Source: Siniperca chuatsi
Lineage: Eukaryota; Chordata; Actinopteri; Centrarchiformes; Sinipercidae
Direction of reading: 5' to 3'
Length of the DNA stretch: 64,000 nt
Assembly (NCBI RefSeq): GCF_020085105.1
Contig: NC_058042.1
Span: 27,484,001-27,548,000 of the forward strand
Shown here: one piece after another, positions 35,297 through 56,871 of the stretch
Layout: every line of letters starts with the position of its first letter
How positions within the stretch are numbered: the first letter of the stretch is position 1
Notes under the pieces: model-generated
The model's input: the letters and a program-made list of their open reading frames with translations, nothing else
Database searches by the model: none
Told to the model about the DNA's origin: nothing
Program-made: the position numbers and the translations under genes

Positions 35297-37648
35297 GGGG
35301 GGAGGAGGGCGGGTAGCAACCAAGCCCTGCCTCCCAGGTGATCCGAGACACCAGCAGTGGGGGGGGGGGCCTGCGCCCCCTCCAGCAGTTCCAGGGAAGC
35401 CTCTGAGCTACGGCCCCTGTCCTCAAGTGGACGGCCGGGCTGTGGACTAACACACACAGTGCAGCTCCCACCACAAGCCCTGCAGTCACATGACAGGTCT
35501 CCTCCTCCATCTGTGGTCCTTTCCTCCCCTTTCCCCTGGGATGCCTGAACCCTGAAAGCCAACATGCCGGCTCACCCAGAGGGCCCTGGTGACGTCACAC
35601 CTCCTGACCCCTGCACATTGATCAAAGAGAGGGCTTTTGGATCGGAGGAGAGAACGCCCAACTGGTCTCTCTCCCTGCTTCCCTCTCTTCCTTTCCATGT
35701 TTTTCATTCCTGTGCTCTGACTGAAGCGGTTTACCACGGTGGATTCGGTGCTGTCGCGTCTAGAGAGCGCTGCTGATGTCAGCGTCAGGAAGGCCAGGGA
35801 ACGAGCCATTACATTCCAGTGCTGGCTGGACCGGACAGACCCCAGGGTGGGCATGCTGTGCCTTCAGAGCGGGCTCTCTCTGTGCAGCTTCTAACACTGA
35901 AATGGAGTCCTGCTAAAGGCTATGCAAAGGACACCCGGCATCATGACACAGGGCTGTGAGAAAAACTATTAACTCATCGCTCCTCACCCTGCACCACCCC
36001 GAAATAACAGATGCACCGTAGCACCACAAGCCCAGAGGACTGACTGACATTCCACTTAGAAGTCTTAGACGAGACCTCGAGAGATTCACAAGCAGTGTCT
36101 TAATTAATGATTATATTATGACAGAAAAAGAAAATTTTAGATGCACATAGATTGTCTTTTATATATGAATATATATTTTGCAGATGTTTTCCACGTAAGA
36201 TCATAGATGTAGATTCTCGTTTTTTCTGTTGCTGCGCTCGCGATAGATTCAGAAGTGAAACACGCTGTCTGTCGCGCAGTCATCTCTCTTCATGTCTGTC
36301 AGTGGGTCACATACCTGGCTCAAATAGCATTTGGCTTCAATTATTTTATTCCACTTTGAGTACCAAGTGTTTAATGCCTAATTCAAGTTTTGGCAACAAA
36401 TGTGTTCCTTTCGGACTGCATATAGACAGCTGTAACACACACTAACAGTCAGACATTTCTGCATACCTCACCTTCTTTTGTTAAACTTTAAGCAGTGTAT
36501 TTATTGTAAATACAAGTTACTAAAAAGTAAAAGTGACTTGAAAAATGATTTGACTATATTTGTGTTAGAATTGATGTCAGCACTCTGTGTTTTAAACATA
36601 CAAGCTGAACTGGTTTACGTCTCCAGCACATGGCCTTAAATGAAGCAGTAATTGAACTAGCCAGTGCCAGTGTTGGAACTAAATGTAACAATGCATTTAC
36701 GTACTTTAACTTTAGACCTTCCAGAATTGCACATTCTGACCTTCTGTCAAGGGTTGCCAGTATTTTGCCAAGTTGTCACACAGAGCTCTAAGATTAAGAT
36801 TTAAGCTTAATCTTCAAATCTGACAGCTTAGCTAAAATTGGTCTTTAAATACAAAGATTTAGGCCCTTTGCTGGAACTCTAAAAGACACTCAGCAGTCAT
36901 CATAGAAATCAGATGTCAGCTCATGATAGAGAAAATGCAAACGTTTATAAAGATTGTCTTACAGCGATATGGTGGTATCAGCTATGAAAATGCATTTGGA
37001 AAAGATTTGGCTAAACAATTGTATAAAAAATGATAGAAAGTGCTAGTAGTTGTGAAACAAATAGACAACATGTGTGCATAAAGCACCTCATCAGAGGGAT
37101 AAAGATCTGCACTAAAAATGAATGAACTTATACCTATTCCTTATGTATACTTATGAAATATATATAATTTTCCATGCTAAAACAGTGTTCACAAGCATTT
37201 GTTGATGATTTTCTGAACACCTAGTAGCTACTTTCCTCCAGAGAGGAGCCTAAAGTCAAAGTAATTTTCTGTCACTGACACCTGCCCTGACAGAATGCGG
37301 CGTCTGGCCCGTCTGGTACTCAAAGAGGAATGAAACAAATTGAATGATTATTTGCAAATACCTTTTGCTCCAGGTCTGTTCAGGACACTGTTTCCTGATA
37401 TGTTTTCCAGACACTGGTTTTTGTCATATGAGCACTGAGAACATAGTGTGTTACTACGATGAACTTCCACATGTCTGCATGCCTTAAGACAGAACAGGTG
37501 TGTTTGTGTGTCTCGCAGTCTGCTGTTGTGTTTTGGGAGGACGTCCCTGAAAAACCCGGAGCTGCTGGTCCCACCCGCGTTTTTATGGGAGTCCCCCCAC
37601 GTTTCCCTTGCTAGTCCCAGGCGCTTGCATGTATGTGTTGCAGTGAGT

Positions 37649-37650
<2 letters not shown>

Positions 37651-37691
<41 letters not shown>
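37651..37691. repeat. (GT)n microsatellite
   Basis: About 20 GT units within the putative wtip 3' UTR. Confidence 0.92.
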
Positions 37692-37694
<3 letters not shown>

Positions 37695-39042
37695 ACAAAC
37701 AAAAACTACATGAGACAAAAACACTTGAGCTATGGCGGTGCTGGAAGAAATAGTCTCACCCCTCCCGACTTGGTTACTGTCATCAATGAGTTTTTTCGGA
37801 GTGGCACTCAATAGATCCTTCCTTGTACACGAAAAGTTGTAAGTCAGAATTCAAGATATTTTAGGGAACAAAAAATCTGAGCGTCTGCACATTTATGCAG
37901 ATAAACCCCAACTACGTGTGCTTATGTCAAATATGAGCAAATTGTGTGAATGTCTAAAGTGTGTGTGTGTGCGTGTGTGTGTGTGTGTACTAGTGGCAGG
38001 GCCATGGCACACGCACCTCACTGTGTTTGCAGGGCTGCGCAGCATCCAACACAATGACCCCTGCTCTCTCTGTTGTAACCCAGTGATGATTTCGATGACT
38101 GCGTTTGTTCATCACATACCTTTTTCCCAGATGTTTGTGTCTAATTCTTGGTGTTTGTTTGAACCTCTGTCTAGTACCATATCGGTGGGGTTTACACATG
38201 TTCCACTAAATGTTCCAGGAGCTGATATATCATCCTCTGACTGTAGCAAACTCCACCCATCTGGTATTCAAATGAGAATAAAATGCCGCCTACTATTATA
38301 TGCAAACACTGGCTCAGCTCTTATTCATACTCTATTACTGTGCACGCAGGTCTGAATAAATACTACTGAATGTGTCAAAAACAGGGACTGAAGCAAAGAC
38401 TGAAGGCAGGGGTCACCACAGGCAGAAAGGGCTTTCTAATATAACCTGATGTAATGAGATTCATTCGAATGTAATAATGATTAGTGTTTGTTCTCCTCCC
38501 GTTTGTATATTTGTAAAAGCAGAAAAGAAAAGGACTGCATATGTGAGACATTCCCCTTGTCATTTGATTAACCTCAACTTTGTACAAGGGTTCTGGTCAA
38601 GTAATGTGTGCCATACTTGAAGAATGAGGCGTTTTTTGAACTTGTCTGCACAATATCAACCCCCAAGAAAAAAACGTAACACATCAGAGTGTATCCCCTT
38701 TTAAAGATGTCTTAATTCACCTCTTTTAAAAGTATTACTTCAGTTTCTATTGCATAGCACACAGCTAGTTACCCTGTACATAAAGAGGCTAGTTTTTTAT
38801 TTTATTTTTCTGTCAAAAATCACTTGGAAAGAGAAGACTTCTTCTCCTACTGGTAGTTCCAACAAGCACATCTCGACACCTGTCACACATCTTTTGTATC
38901 GCTAAGTGTTTTGATTACCTAGATGGTTCATAAAAAAAATGAAACTAGATCTATTTATCTAAACATGAAAAAGTCTAAAGTTATTTAATGTATTAAAAAT
39001 CGGGACGTATCATTTAACTGTAGATGACATAATCTGCTTTTT

Positions 39043-39048
39043 CAATAA
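39043..39048 (+). promoter_or_regulatory. Candidate distal poly(A) signal of wtip
   Basis: AATAAA followed within 30 bases by a T-rich stretch (tctgttttttttctttt). Confidence 0.5.
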
Positions 39049-39769
39049 AGTGGTTTTGTAGCTAACTACAAAAAAAGTCTGTTTTTTTTTCTTTTATTTT
39101 GCTGTTTGTTGTTTGTTTTTGTCATGTTTAGCAAATCAAGAGTTATGGTTTTTGTACAGTATGAAATCTGCCACAACAGCACTACACCCAGTTACAAAAT
39201 ACTGCTGACATTAAACAAACCGTTTCACCATAAAGAATTTTCTTCACATACATCCTTTATGATTGGTTGTATTTTGGAAGTCTTCGGCACTCAACATTGA
39301 ATGATGTCACTCTAAAACGCAAATTTCACATATTTTAGATATGCAGAAATTTAACTGTATATAGAATATTAATAACAATTTCTCCTAGTTTTACTAAAAT
39401 TGTCAGATGTTTGCAATTGACAGGCTGTAATTACAGAAAGGATTGTATCAATGACATTATGATACTGAATGAAATATGTTCTAAATATTACACATGGAGA
39501 TGGTTTTTAAAAAAAAAAAAACGTTTGCATTGAGCCCTATAACTATCTTTAAAGTGTCTTTGAGGACAGAATGCAGTAAAATCACAGCTGTATGGTTCAT
39601 AACAGAATAGACACACGTCACAGCTAAACATGGCAACATGGACAGTTTTGGACCAGGAATACATTGGACGTGTGTATTCTCCAAAGGAGTTTAAGTGGTT
39701 GGTTCTATTACAGTATTTTACATTTGCTTTGACTCAGTTTTCACAACAGAGTTTCACTTAGCAAAATGC

Positions 39770-40120
39770 TTATTCCACTCTCACATCTGTACACTAAGTA
39801 TGAAGCTGAAGCCAGCAGCCGGTTAGCTTAGTTTAACCCACCTTAAAACTTGTGTTTTTAAACTTATGTTTTTGTAAGGGGGTGAACAAACAAGATACAG
39901 CGTGTTAATTAGTGAGTTATAGAGGTGCTGAGGCTGATTTTGTTACTTTTGGACAGAGCCAGGCTAGCTGTTTCCCCCTGTTTCCAGTCTTTGTGCTAAG
40001 CTAAGCTAACCAGCTACTGTAGCTTCATGTTTACTGTAAGAATATGAGAGTGGTCTCATTTAACTCTCATCAAGAAAGCAAATAAGTGTATTTGCTAAAA
40101 TGTCAAACTATTCTTTTAAT
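39770..40120 (+). repeat. Fish dispersed repeat ('gctaagctaagctaac'), long copy
   Basis: Contains 'gaagccagcagccggttagcttagtt' near the left end and 'gtgctaagctaagctaaccagctact' in the right half, which are inverted relative to each other, so part of the unit could fold back. It ends 'atgtcaaactattctttta'. The right half matches the copy at 34905-35050. It is non-coding. Confidence 0.65.
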
Positions 40121-42104
40121 CATTGCTGCAATAAAATGATCATTATCAAATAATGCTTTCAAACAGTAACTAGGCTAATTCTCATGAAAACAGGGTAAGC
40201 AGTGTTCATTTCCTTAAACATTTACATATAGCAATGAATACAGTTAGAAGTCAGTATTTGAAATAATGTAGAGTAAGAGTGACTTTTGAGAACTTTATTT
40301 TTATTTGTTGAATATAATGCACTACTGTAAATATAGAGATTAGAGTCTAGACGCTGGCTTTACACTATGGTAAATCTTATATTCATACTAGGCAAAATGA
40401 TGATTCTAATTGTACTTCACTGCATCATGTTTTTTATTTTCTGTATCAACCAGAAAGTTTTTTTATTCAAGACACCAAACCGGAGATATTTCACTTTTAA
40501 TCTTACAGTAATCACCTAAAATACAGTAAGCTACAGTAATACTATAGTGCTGGAAAGCATTCATTAAACCACAATTTATACCACTGTAATGACTCGCAAT
40601 ACAATGCAACATTTTAACAGTAATCAAAAGAAAAATAATTACATTTTGTTTTTCTATTTATTCTTTCCACTAGCACTATTCATTTGAAATGAAAAGCAGT
40701 GGTGGTGAAGTACTTACTGTAGGAGTTATGTTGCTGCTAACCATGGTAATGTTGTTAAAGTAGAAAAAAACATTGTAGACACATGTTATATTGATTGAGT
40801 GAAAAGCTGAGTTTAGACTCCACTTGGGATGTAGATGAGACTCAGATAGAGATCTCATGTTGTTGCCCAGCCTTTCTATTGGATCTTTAATTTTCTAGTT
40901 AAAAGGTAAAAAAATCACTTTTATAAGCAGTCATATCCCATCTCCTCTACTCACTCTAACTGCACACTTCTGTTTCTCTGTAGCTCTTGTGTCTTCTGCT
41001 GACATGTCTCCCTAATATGATCATCTTTAATTTTGCTTGCCTTTAATGTTGCTGTTTTAGAAATTAAAGTTCGCTCCAGTCAAGTTTTTTTTAGCAGTTA
41101 ATGACAGCCAACTGTCTCAAAAGGCTTCATAACACCCACAATATGAAAAAAATGGTTAATTTAAAACTACAACATCAGACTCCCAATGGGAACAACACAA
41201 ACTCCCACAAATAATCATTAGCTACATTAAATATGTGCTTGGGGTCGGTGTTGTCCACAGTTAGTAAAATACTGTTCCATAATTACTTCCATGCACGCAA
41301 CCTTGTAGCATGTCATGTGATGGACTCTCACTCCTGGGACGCAGCCCTGCACTCTGCAGGTCAGATAATCTGAAGGCTGGAAAAGATAAGACCATCAGAA
41401 ACCCTTTATCCACAAAAGTTTAAAAACTATAAAGAAAAAGAGACAAGCTAGCAACAATTGACAAACATGAATTTATACATGATAGTATGAGAAGATACAG
41501 AGCAGCCAGCGGAAACACAGTCACAGACGAGTCAGTTCCCTTGGTAGTGACTCTTTTGGTAAACTGCTCCAACACATAAACATTTCTGGAAATGCCACAC
41601 AGGCATGATAAACTGATACTGTGGGGATATCCATGGAATTTGTTAAGCTTTTTAGTTACAAAAGTGAAAAAAATAAGCCTCAAGTCAACCATGGAATGTA
41701 ATAAGTTACTATGCATTTAGAATGACAAATACTGTCTTTAATTTTACGTCATAAATGATTTTGGACTCATGCTGACAAAACCCCTGAGGTTGAGATGCAG
41801 AAATGTTTAGAATGAGAGATTTGTGCAAATGTAACTTAATTCACAGTATTAAAGTTGTCTCCTGTTCCTGTTTCATTGGATGATGGACTTTAAACTGCTC
41901 TTTAGTTTTTACACCTTGAGTAAAGCAGGCTGTTGAAACTGCACCCATGTGGTGCTGTATTGTACAACATTTGGGCTAATTGGCACATAAAGTAGGTTGA
42001 TTACAGGACTTCTCCTCCTAATGTCAAATATGAAAGTGTGAATCTTCCTTCGAACCCTTAAACTGAATAAATCACATCTCTACAAGAGCCTACAAGATGT
42101 CATC
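40121..42104. other. Intergenic, nothing recognised
   Basis: AT-rich sequence between convergent wtip and gpi. I see no ORF with family or codon support, no RNA gene and no clear repeat ends. Confidence 0.45.
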
Positions 42105-42147
42105 ACATCACGTTGAGGGATGAAAGAGAAGCCCTATTGATTTTTTT
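42105..42147 (+). repeat. Local repeat module A, copy 1
   Basis: Begins 'acatcacgttgaggga' and continues 'tgaaagagaagccc(t)attgattttttt'. It is nearly identical to 44075-44117, about 2 kb away. Confidence 0.75.
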
Positions 42148-42707
42148 CATATTCTTTAAGTGTGTTTCACTTCATAAATGTAGCCGTACTATAAATAATT
42201 GAGGCTTTCTTGATCGCATCTCCATGAAATACCTTTGGTCGTTACGTAATCAGGCAAAGTAATTAAGATTATATTATGTCTTAACCTCACTGACGAGGCA
42301 GACAGTAAAACACAGGGAAGTTGAAAATTATTCACAAAACAAAACAATCTCAACAGAAGAAAACAAAAGCAGGCGGAGAACTTCAGACCCACCTGGAATT
42401 GCAGTGGCTTTAGACTCTGAGGAAGGTTGTACCCCAGTACAGCAGGTCACAGTGACGAAACAGTCTAAACTGTGGAACAATGAAGAGGCCCGAGGAGGTG
42501 TGAAGAAAATCGTTTAGCATTTTTAATCTCTGCCAACATTTCCATGTTGGTGTTCTGTGGAAAAATCTGCCTGCCGAGGCTGAAAACGACGCTGACGTGA
42601 ATATTAACCAAAACAATGAACTGAAAGGCGGTAAAATGCTCAGTGGAGCTGAGGGGAACTGCAGAGTTGAGTGATAATTCTCTGTGGGTTCATCATTACA
42701 AGAGACC

Positions 42708-43051
42708 TGTAGCAAAGATCCCTATATTCTTTTATTTTGGTCTTCCTTTCTTCATCTACCTCATATCCTTTACCTCACTTCCTTTCCTCCCCTTTCTTCA
42801 TCACTGACTGCCTCATTTACCTGATTGAGTTCACCTGATCACTCCCTATTTAAAGACTGCACTCCCTTTCTATCCCTTACTTTTTCCCTTTCGCATAGGG
42901 TGGCAGTTCTGCCTGTGTGTTTGTCCTCCCTTTAAGTTCCTGAATGTGTTTTCTTTGTGTTTATCGAGAAAATAAACCTTTGTTCAGAGGACTGAATTTT
43001 CCTGGCTTTATTCTATGCGTTCTGATCAGATGGCCATGATGATAGTCTACA
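42708..43051 (+). mobile_element. Candidate solo LTR
   Basis: A 344-base stretch starts TGTAG and ends CTACA, has a TATA-like TATTTAAAG (about 42848) and a poly(A) signal AATAAA (about 42970), in the right order for an LTR. It is pyrimidine-rich, unlike its surroundings. I see no convincing target-site duplication (left ...gagacc, right taacat...), so the limits are tentative. Confidence 0.35.
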
Positions 43052-43745
43052 TAACATTCTGAACCTCCTACATAACAGGACCCCTTTGACATTAGTTATT
43101 TAAACCACTGTTATTATAAAACTGTTGATTATAGCATAATGATGCCTCTGTGTGAGGTTGGTTGGAAGGATTGAAAATACAGGAACATGCAGTGCTGGTG
43201 TCATCTCTCTGGAGATCCTGCAGGTGAGTGGGTGGGTTTCAGTCGAAGTAAAAATCCCATTTTTTACTGCTGAATTACTGCTGCCTGGCGCAATCCCCAA
43301 GAGGGTATGAAATCAAGTCATCCTCTCTTTTCAGTTACGGGAAATACTTGGTTGAGAGACAGGCTTACGGATAGATATGACTGTATTCAAAAAGAGAGAA
43401 AAAGGGAAAATGGGGAAAGGGGACTTTTACAGTTCCTGCAGCTGCACTGAGGATAAAAACTGAAAAAGAAAATCCAGACCCCTATCACCCTTTTAGTCTC
43501 AAGTTTCAATTACAGTAGGTACAGCTGTATTTATAAGCCACTGATACACAGATAGTTAGAGATGTAGCTACATTTTGCGTGGGTGTACATAAAAGCACTG
43601 TCTGCCCACTTACTGAGCTCTCCTGTTAGCTGAACAGTGGTGTTCAGTGTGAGGAGCTCTCTGGTGTTGGTTGTCAGCTCCATGGGTTGGGGCACAAAGC
43701 GCCCTTTATGTGTGTGAGGGTTCCACCCTGTGACTCAGGGAGCTG

Positions 43746-43769
43746 TGTGTGTGTGTGTGTGTGTGTGCA
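43746..43769. repeat. (GT)n microsatellite
   Basis: About 11 GT units between wtip and gpi. Confidence 0.9.
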
Positions 43770-44074
43770 GAGGTAGCGGAGCCCCAGGGGATCCGCTGTG
43801 AGGTGAGCTCTGTTACACGGCACAAAAGACCACCTTCCCTCTAGAGCGCACAGGTCCTTCCACTGCCAGGAAATGAGTGAAAATATGCTCGCCACAGGAT
43901 TACCTCATACAGTCTGAATCCTTGGTTACTGACACCTTGTCCCCTTCCTGTAACAAAAATTTCAGCCTCCTGTTTGCTACCCTTGTCCAATTCTTCACTC
44001 ATCATACAGCAGAGTTTTTAGCAATCCAGCATGCCATTTTCAATTAAAAGTCTGCTCTGTGATACATAGCATAC

Positions 44075-44266
44075 ACATCACGTTGAGGGATGAAAGAGAA
44101 GCCCCATTGATTTTTTAAAAACTTATTTAGGGGAGGACATGGAGCCTAAACAACAAGGGGTCAGCTGAAGCTCCCTGCAGCTTCATGGGACAGCTGGCTT
44201 CCTACGCTTCCTATTCTTCCTATGCATGACGAGCTCTGCCCATGTACTTCAGCTAATCTTAAGTAC
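44075..44266 (+). repeat. Local repeat modules A (copy 2) and B (copy 1), adjacent
   Basis: 44075-44117 repeats the module at 42105-42147. From 44120 a second module starts 'aacttatttaggggaggacatggagcct' and runs through 'ctctgcccatgtactt...taatctt'; it recurs at 46158-46287. Here A and B are side by side, whereas each occurs alone elsewhere, so this may be the fuller copy of one unrecognised element. Confidence 0.75.
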
Positions 44267-44308
44267 ATGAAGGGAGAGAGAGGTCCGGGGCGGTTCACGG
44301 TCGGCGCC

Positions 44309-44672
44309 TTAAAAGAGTACTGCACCGATTTAACATTGCGCTCCTATAACATTGTCGGATTCACGATGGACAGTTTTTTTAAAAAGTATCAAAATGATTC
44401 CAGCAGAACCTGAGATAGCGTCTTTTTTATTGCATGCTTTCTTCTTTCTTGTCACAACCTTACATTACCCACAAGGCAACCTGACCTCTGACTCTTCTGT
44501 TGGAGATTGAGGTGTGTTATGCTAGTAGCGGCTAAGCTAGCCTCGAGTCGATTTTGCGCAGCTCCATCTGTAGCCAGAAAAGGCTTTATACAACTTTTTT
44601 CACACATGCAGTTATACGCCCCGAGACCCTTAAACTCACTTTGATGTGTAAAATCGGTGGAGTTCCCCTTTA
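44309..44672. mobile_element. MITE-like element with terminal inverted repeats
   Basis: Left end 'ttaaaagagtactgcaccga' continuing 'tttaaca'. The right end read in reverse is 'taaaggggaactccaccgat' continuing 'tttacaca'. The two ends align as imperfect inverted repeats of about 27 bases. The interior has no transposase. The 'aactccaccgattttacac' end is one I associate with abundant fish non-autonomous DNA elements. Confidence 0.7.
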
Positions 44673-45136
44673 ACCTATGGACTACCAGGGCGGCAGACTG
44701 AGACTGGACTGACAGACTGGTGTTATCTCAAAAGCTTGGACAATAAATCCGAAACTATCTGGATACCACCAGCCATGCTGGATTTGGATAAAGTGACACT
44801 TTAAAGGGGTTTGAAAGACATCATGGGAAATGCAGGATCCATAATTTTTGGAATTTGACCCCATTACTATTACCTCTACTGCTTCGATTTTGACTTGTTT
44901 TAGTATGTCTCCTGTGAGTCGCCCAACTTTATGGAAGTGCAATATTACCCAAAAGTAACCAAAAAGTTGCTTTTCCTAAGTATTCCCCTTCATTATTGAA
45001 GTTTAGCAGTGTGTGGTGCGGTTGCTACTGTAGGGTTAAGTTAAGCTGAATTGAAACTGTTCCTTTCAGCCATAACAAACCATTCAGGTGCTGTATATAC
45101 TACACCAATCGTCCATTTTTTGTCAAACGAAACAGT

Positions 45137-45307
45137 ACAAGGGTGCCCCGGTAGCTCACCTGGTAGAGTGCGTACCATTAAAGTTGAGTCCTTGCCGCAG
45201 CGGCACAGGCTCTTTGCTGCATGTCATCCCCTCTCTCTCTCTCTCCTGCCTTTCCTGCCTCTTTCTGCAGCTGTCACTATCAAATAAAGGCAAAAATCTT
45301 TAAAAAA
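45137..45307 (+). mobile_element. tRNA-derived SINE
   Basis: Begins CAAGGGTGCCCCGGTAGCTC with an A-box-like TAGCTCACCTGGTAGAG, followed by 'gagtccttgccgcagcggc' and the fish SINE body 'tttgctgcatgtcatccc', a TCTC tract and an A-rich tail after 'aataaaggcaaaaatc'. GAAACAGT flanks both sides (45129-45136 and 45308-45315), a target-site duplication. Too diverged to be a functional tRNA gene. Confidence 0.88.
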
Positions 45308-46157
45308 GAAACAGTGCTGAGGTGAGTGATTCAAGACGGAATAAATTATTCTATTGCCCTTGGAGAAAAAATATTTTATTCCGTTAATACTGAACTGAGT
45401 CACTTCCATGATACAGCCTTAAACAACTGCGAAGGTTAAAAGAATTTGTCTCACCTCCACAGTCGGGCCTGCTTGGCACCAAATATGTCATCCCAATCAG
45501 AAACAGCCTTGATCTAAAAAATGTGAGATATCAACTGTCACTGTGAACATTATGACATGCTGTATCACCAGCAGACCAACAGAAGCTGAAATCAGAGTGG
45601 GAATTCTTCTTCTGTTTTTTTTTCTTCTGTTAAATCTCTCACACTGTGATGCTGAATAAGAGCCAGATGTCGGTCAGTACATGTGTATATCTGTGGATTC
45701 AGGAGAGGCAGTGGAGACCAAAAAAAATAAATCCTTACAATGGGTGCAGTATTCAAAAGCCTACACAGACAACCAGATAACTGACCTAGAGGCTTCCGAG
45801 GAGGACAAACAAGCCCAGCTGTCTGGTAGTTTGGCAGAGATGAACCGCTGAAAGAAACCTCTGACTGCTCTGTGAGGTCAAAGATATCTCAGAGAAATCT
45901 TTCAGATACGGAGCATGCAAATATTTTCATGTGATATTTTATATTTTTATGGAGTTTTTCTCGCTTAAGAATATTTTGCAAGTGAGAACCGCACTGCTTC
46001 ATTTTTTCCCTTCACCAGGTGGTCACATACAGTAGATGTGCAATAACATGGGAACTATAAACTCAGATCATATTGTGAGGAGGTTTGGTGTGTTGTGCTT
46101 TCCATGTGGACCCCAAAAGCAATTCATTTAAAGATGGACTCAGCTGGGGATCTGAAG

Positions 46158-46287
46158 AAACTTATTTAGGGGAGGACATGGAGCCTGAAAAACAAGGGGT
46201 CAGCTGGAGCTCCCTGCAGCCTCATGGGACTGCTGGCTTCCTATGCTGCAGCATGACAGGCTCTGCCCATGTACTTAAGTTAATCTT
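46158..46287 (+). repeat. Local repeat module B, copy 2
   Basis: Matches 44120-44266 ('cttatttaggggaggacat', 'caaggggtcagctg', 'agctccctgcagc', 'ctctgcccatgtactt') with small indels. Confidence 0.75.
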
Positions 46288-48120
46288 TATATAACTCTAG
46301 TAGTCGTGGGAAAAATGAGGCTAGCCTTGACTTGATGGCTTTTTTTTTTTTTTTTTTACAGCCCGCAGGGTTTCTGTGTCACTGCTGTCAATGGCAGCCT
46401 CAGACTACAGACAGGGAACTTAAAAGGGAGCATCCACTGGATTTGAAATGTGGTATAAGTGTGTTGGGCGGGTGGGGGGTGGTGGGGTCATGTGTTTGCA
46501 GAACTAATGTTTAGCCCAAGAGAATACGCTCCCTTAAGGTCATGCACATTAAAAGCATTCCAGTGAAGTTCAAGCGAGAATCAAGACTGTCTCCAAACCT
46601 GTTCTTCTCCTCTTAGGCCGAGTGTCCGAGCTTGTTTACATGCAAGGATGCTGACCCTCAAACTGCTTCCAGCACTGTGGCTCATGATGAATACCAATGA
46701 TACAAATGCGTGGAGAACATGCCTCTCAGAAGATGTTTAAACGAGCTGTAGCACGAGAGCTTGGTGGTATAGCCTACTTAGTCAGTCCAGAAGAATCCCA
46801 AACCCTGCTCCAACCCTTCGTCTGACACCGCCATGAACGTGGGACTGCACAGTCGAAAGTGGCAGGGGGTGACGTCGCCATGGCAACCACCGTACTGGGG
46901 CAGGTTGCGACCCTGGTTGAGCCAGGAGGGCAGCTCTTTAACCGGCTTGAGAGAAAAAAAAAATGACTGACAGGCCCAACCAATAAACCGTGAAGTGGAA
47001 TGTGAGGGTATGCAGCGCCATTGTTCAACAAACATCTCAGGAACGCACACACAACCTTTTTCATGCCTTCATGCTGCTATTTGATTCTGCTCTCCAATGT
47101 ACTAAGCCTGGGCCAAATCACTTATTTCCTCATGTTGACTGGATGCTTGTTTATTTCCACCTATTGCACCTGGCTTAAATAGTTTGAATCAGAGTCATAA
47201 CTCAGCAGTGCGTTCCAGCTGATATCAGTAGCTGTAAGTGTATATCCATGACTCAGCTGACAGTCCTCTATAAACAAGTCTCATTCTGAAATGTGACACA
47301 ATTTGCAAAGTGTTTCTCTAGAATAGTCAAAAACGTGTATTTTTTGGACATTAGCAACCGAAGAGAATTCTATTAATTATTTTCAGCATCCTGAAAATGA
47401 CAATGAGGAGGGTTTTCTATCCTCAGTCAAACTCACTTTCTTCTGTATCTTGTTTCAGAGCCGGAGATAAAAAGAACAAGTTAGATTTGAAGTAAAGTAT
47501 TGTTGCCTGGCAACAGCATTGAAAACCCAGCAGTGTCTGGGGGTCTAGGAATTTTTTTTTTAACTTTCTGTTTGTCCTCATACACACTCTGTAATTGTAC
47601 CCACGGCAGTGAGTATGAGGAGAACGAAACATAATGAAATCTATTTTATCTTGTTAGTCCATCGTGGTTAACAGCATCACATGATGTATTGTGTGAGATG
47701 TTGTCTCTCATACCATTATTATATGTGATTTGGGGTTAACAGGAGAAATTCACAGGGAAATCTTGGTGCACAATATTGAAACATGAAGCAAATTAAGTTT
47801 AATGATGTTTAAATATAGTGCCAGTGAAGAGTGGCTGGCAGTGCAGATGCTGCGTAGTCCAGCTGTTTGTTTTTCTCTGTAAATGGATGCTGTGGAGTCT
47901 GGGGATTTGTGGGGAGGAACAGTGCAGATGCAATGACCTTCGGCCCTTTGTTCCACAGAATAAATGGTAGATTACTGGGTGGTTGATTTGCTCCCATTGA
48001 ATAAATTTGGCACTCTGATGCCATCTAGTGATATGTTGCTTTCACATGCTCATTAGGTTGAGAGAATGCATGATTTTCTTAGCAGCACTTTAATGCACAT
48101 TATTACAGTACATTAGGTGT
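46288..48120. other. Intergenic region downstream of gpi
   Basis: No gene or repeat with recognisable ends. Minus-strand ORFs around 46774-47064 have no family resemblance. Confidence 0.45.
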
Positions 48121-48153
48121 GACTGACACTGAAACTGACATTGTGTAAAGATA

Positions 48154-48159
48154 TTTATT
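48154..48159 (-). promoter_or_regulatory. Poly(A) signal of gpi
   Basis: AATAAA on the minus strand, about 300 bases past the gpi stop codon, giving a 3' UTR of ordinary length. Confidence 0.55.
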
Positions 48160-48455
48160 CCAGAAACTAAATGTGACAGTGGAGAGACAGCGAGAGCATA
48201 TTTCACTCTGCCTTCCGCAATACTCTAATACAAAAGGCTTTTTTCCCGTCACAGTGGTGAACGAACACACATAGAAAAGACAGCACTGTAGACAGTCACA
48301 ATATTCATAATGAGAGTAAAAACATACAGAGTGCTTCAGCTCGACTGCGTGGGAGTGACCAGCTGCCTCTGCGAGTCTCCTGTCCATGCAGCTCATGAGC
48401 TGATGAGATGGATAATGATGTGGAGTAAAGTGGAAGTTGTTGGGGAGGACTCGAC

Positions 48456-56871
<8,416 letters not shown>

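Larger units (their letters stand above)
35297..39060 (+). other. wtip: wtip 3' UTR (putative)
   Basis: Long non-coding tract from the wtip stop (TGA at 35294-35296) to a canonical AATAAA at 39043-39048 followed by a T-rich element. It includes GT microsatellites at 37651-37691 and 37960-37989. Earlier AATAAA hexamers near 38287 and 38352 could give shorter transcripts. No competing gene is seen; the extent is inferred. Confidence 0.5.

Noticed and set aside
45140-45212. Possible tRNA gene
   Set aside because: Only the A-box region resembles tRNA; the cloverleaf is incomplete and the SINE body and target-site duplication follow.
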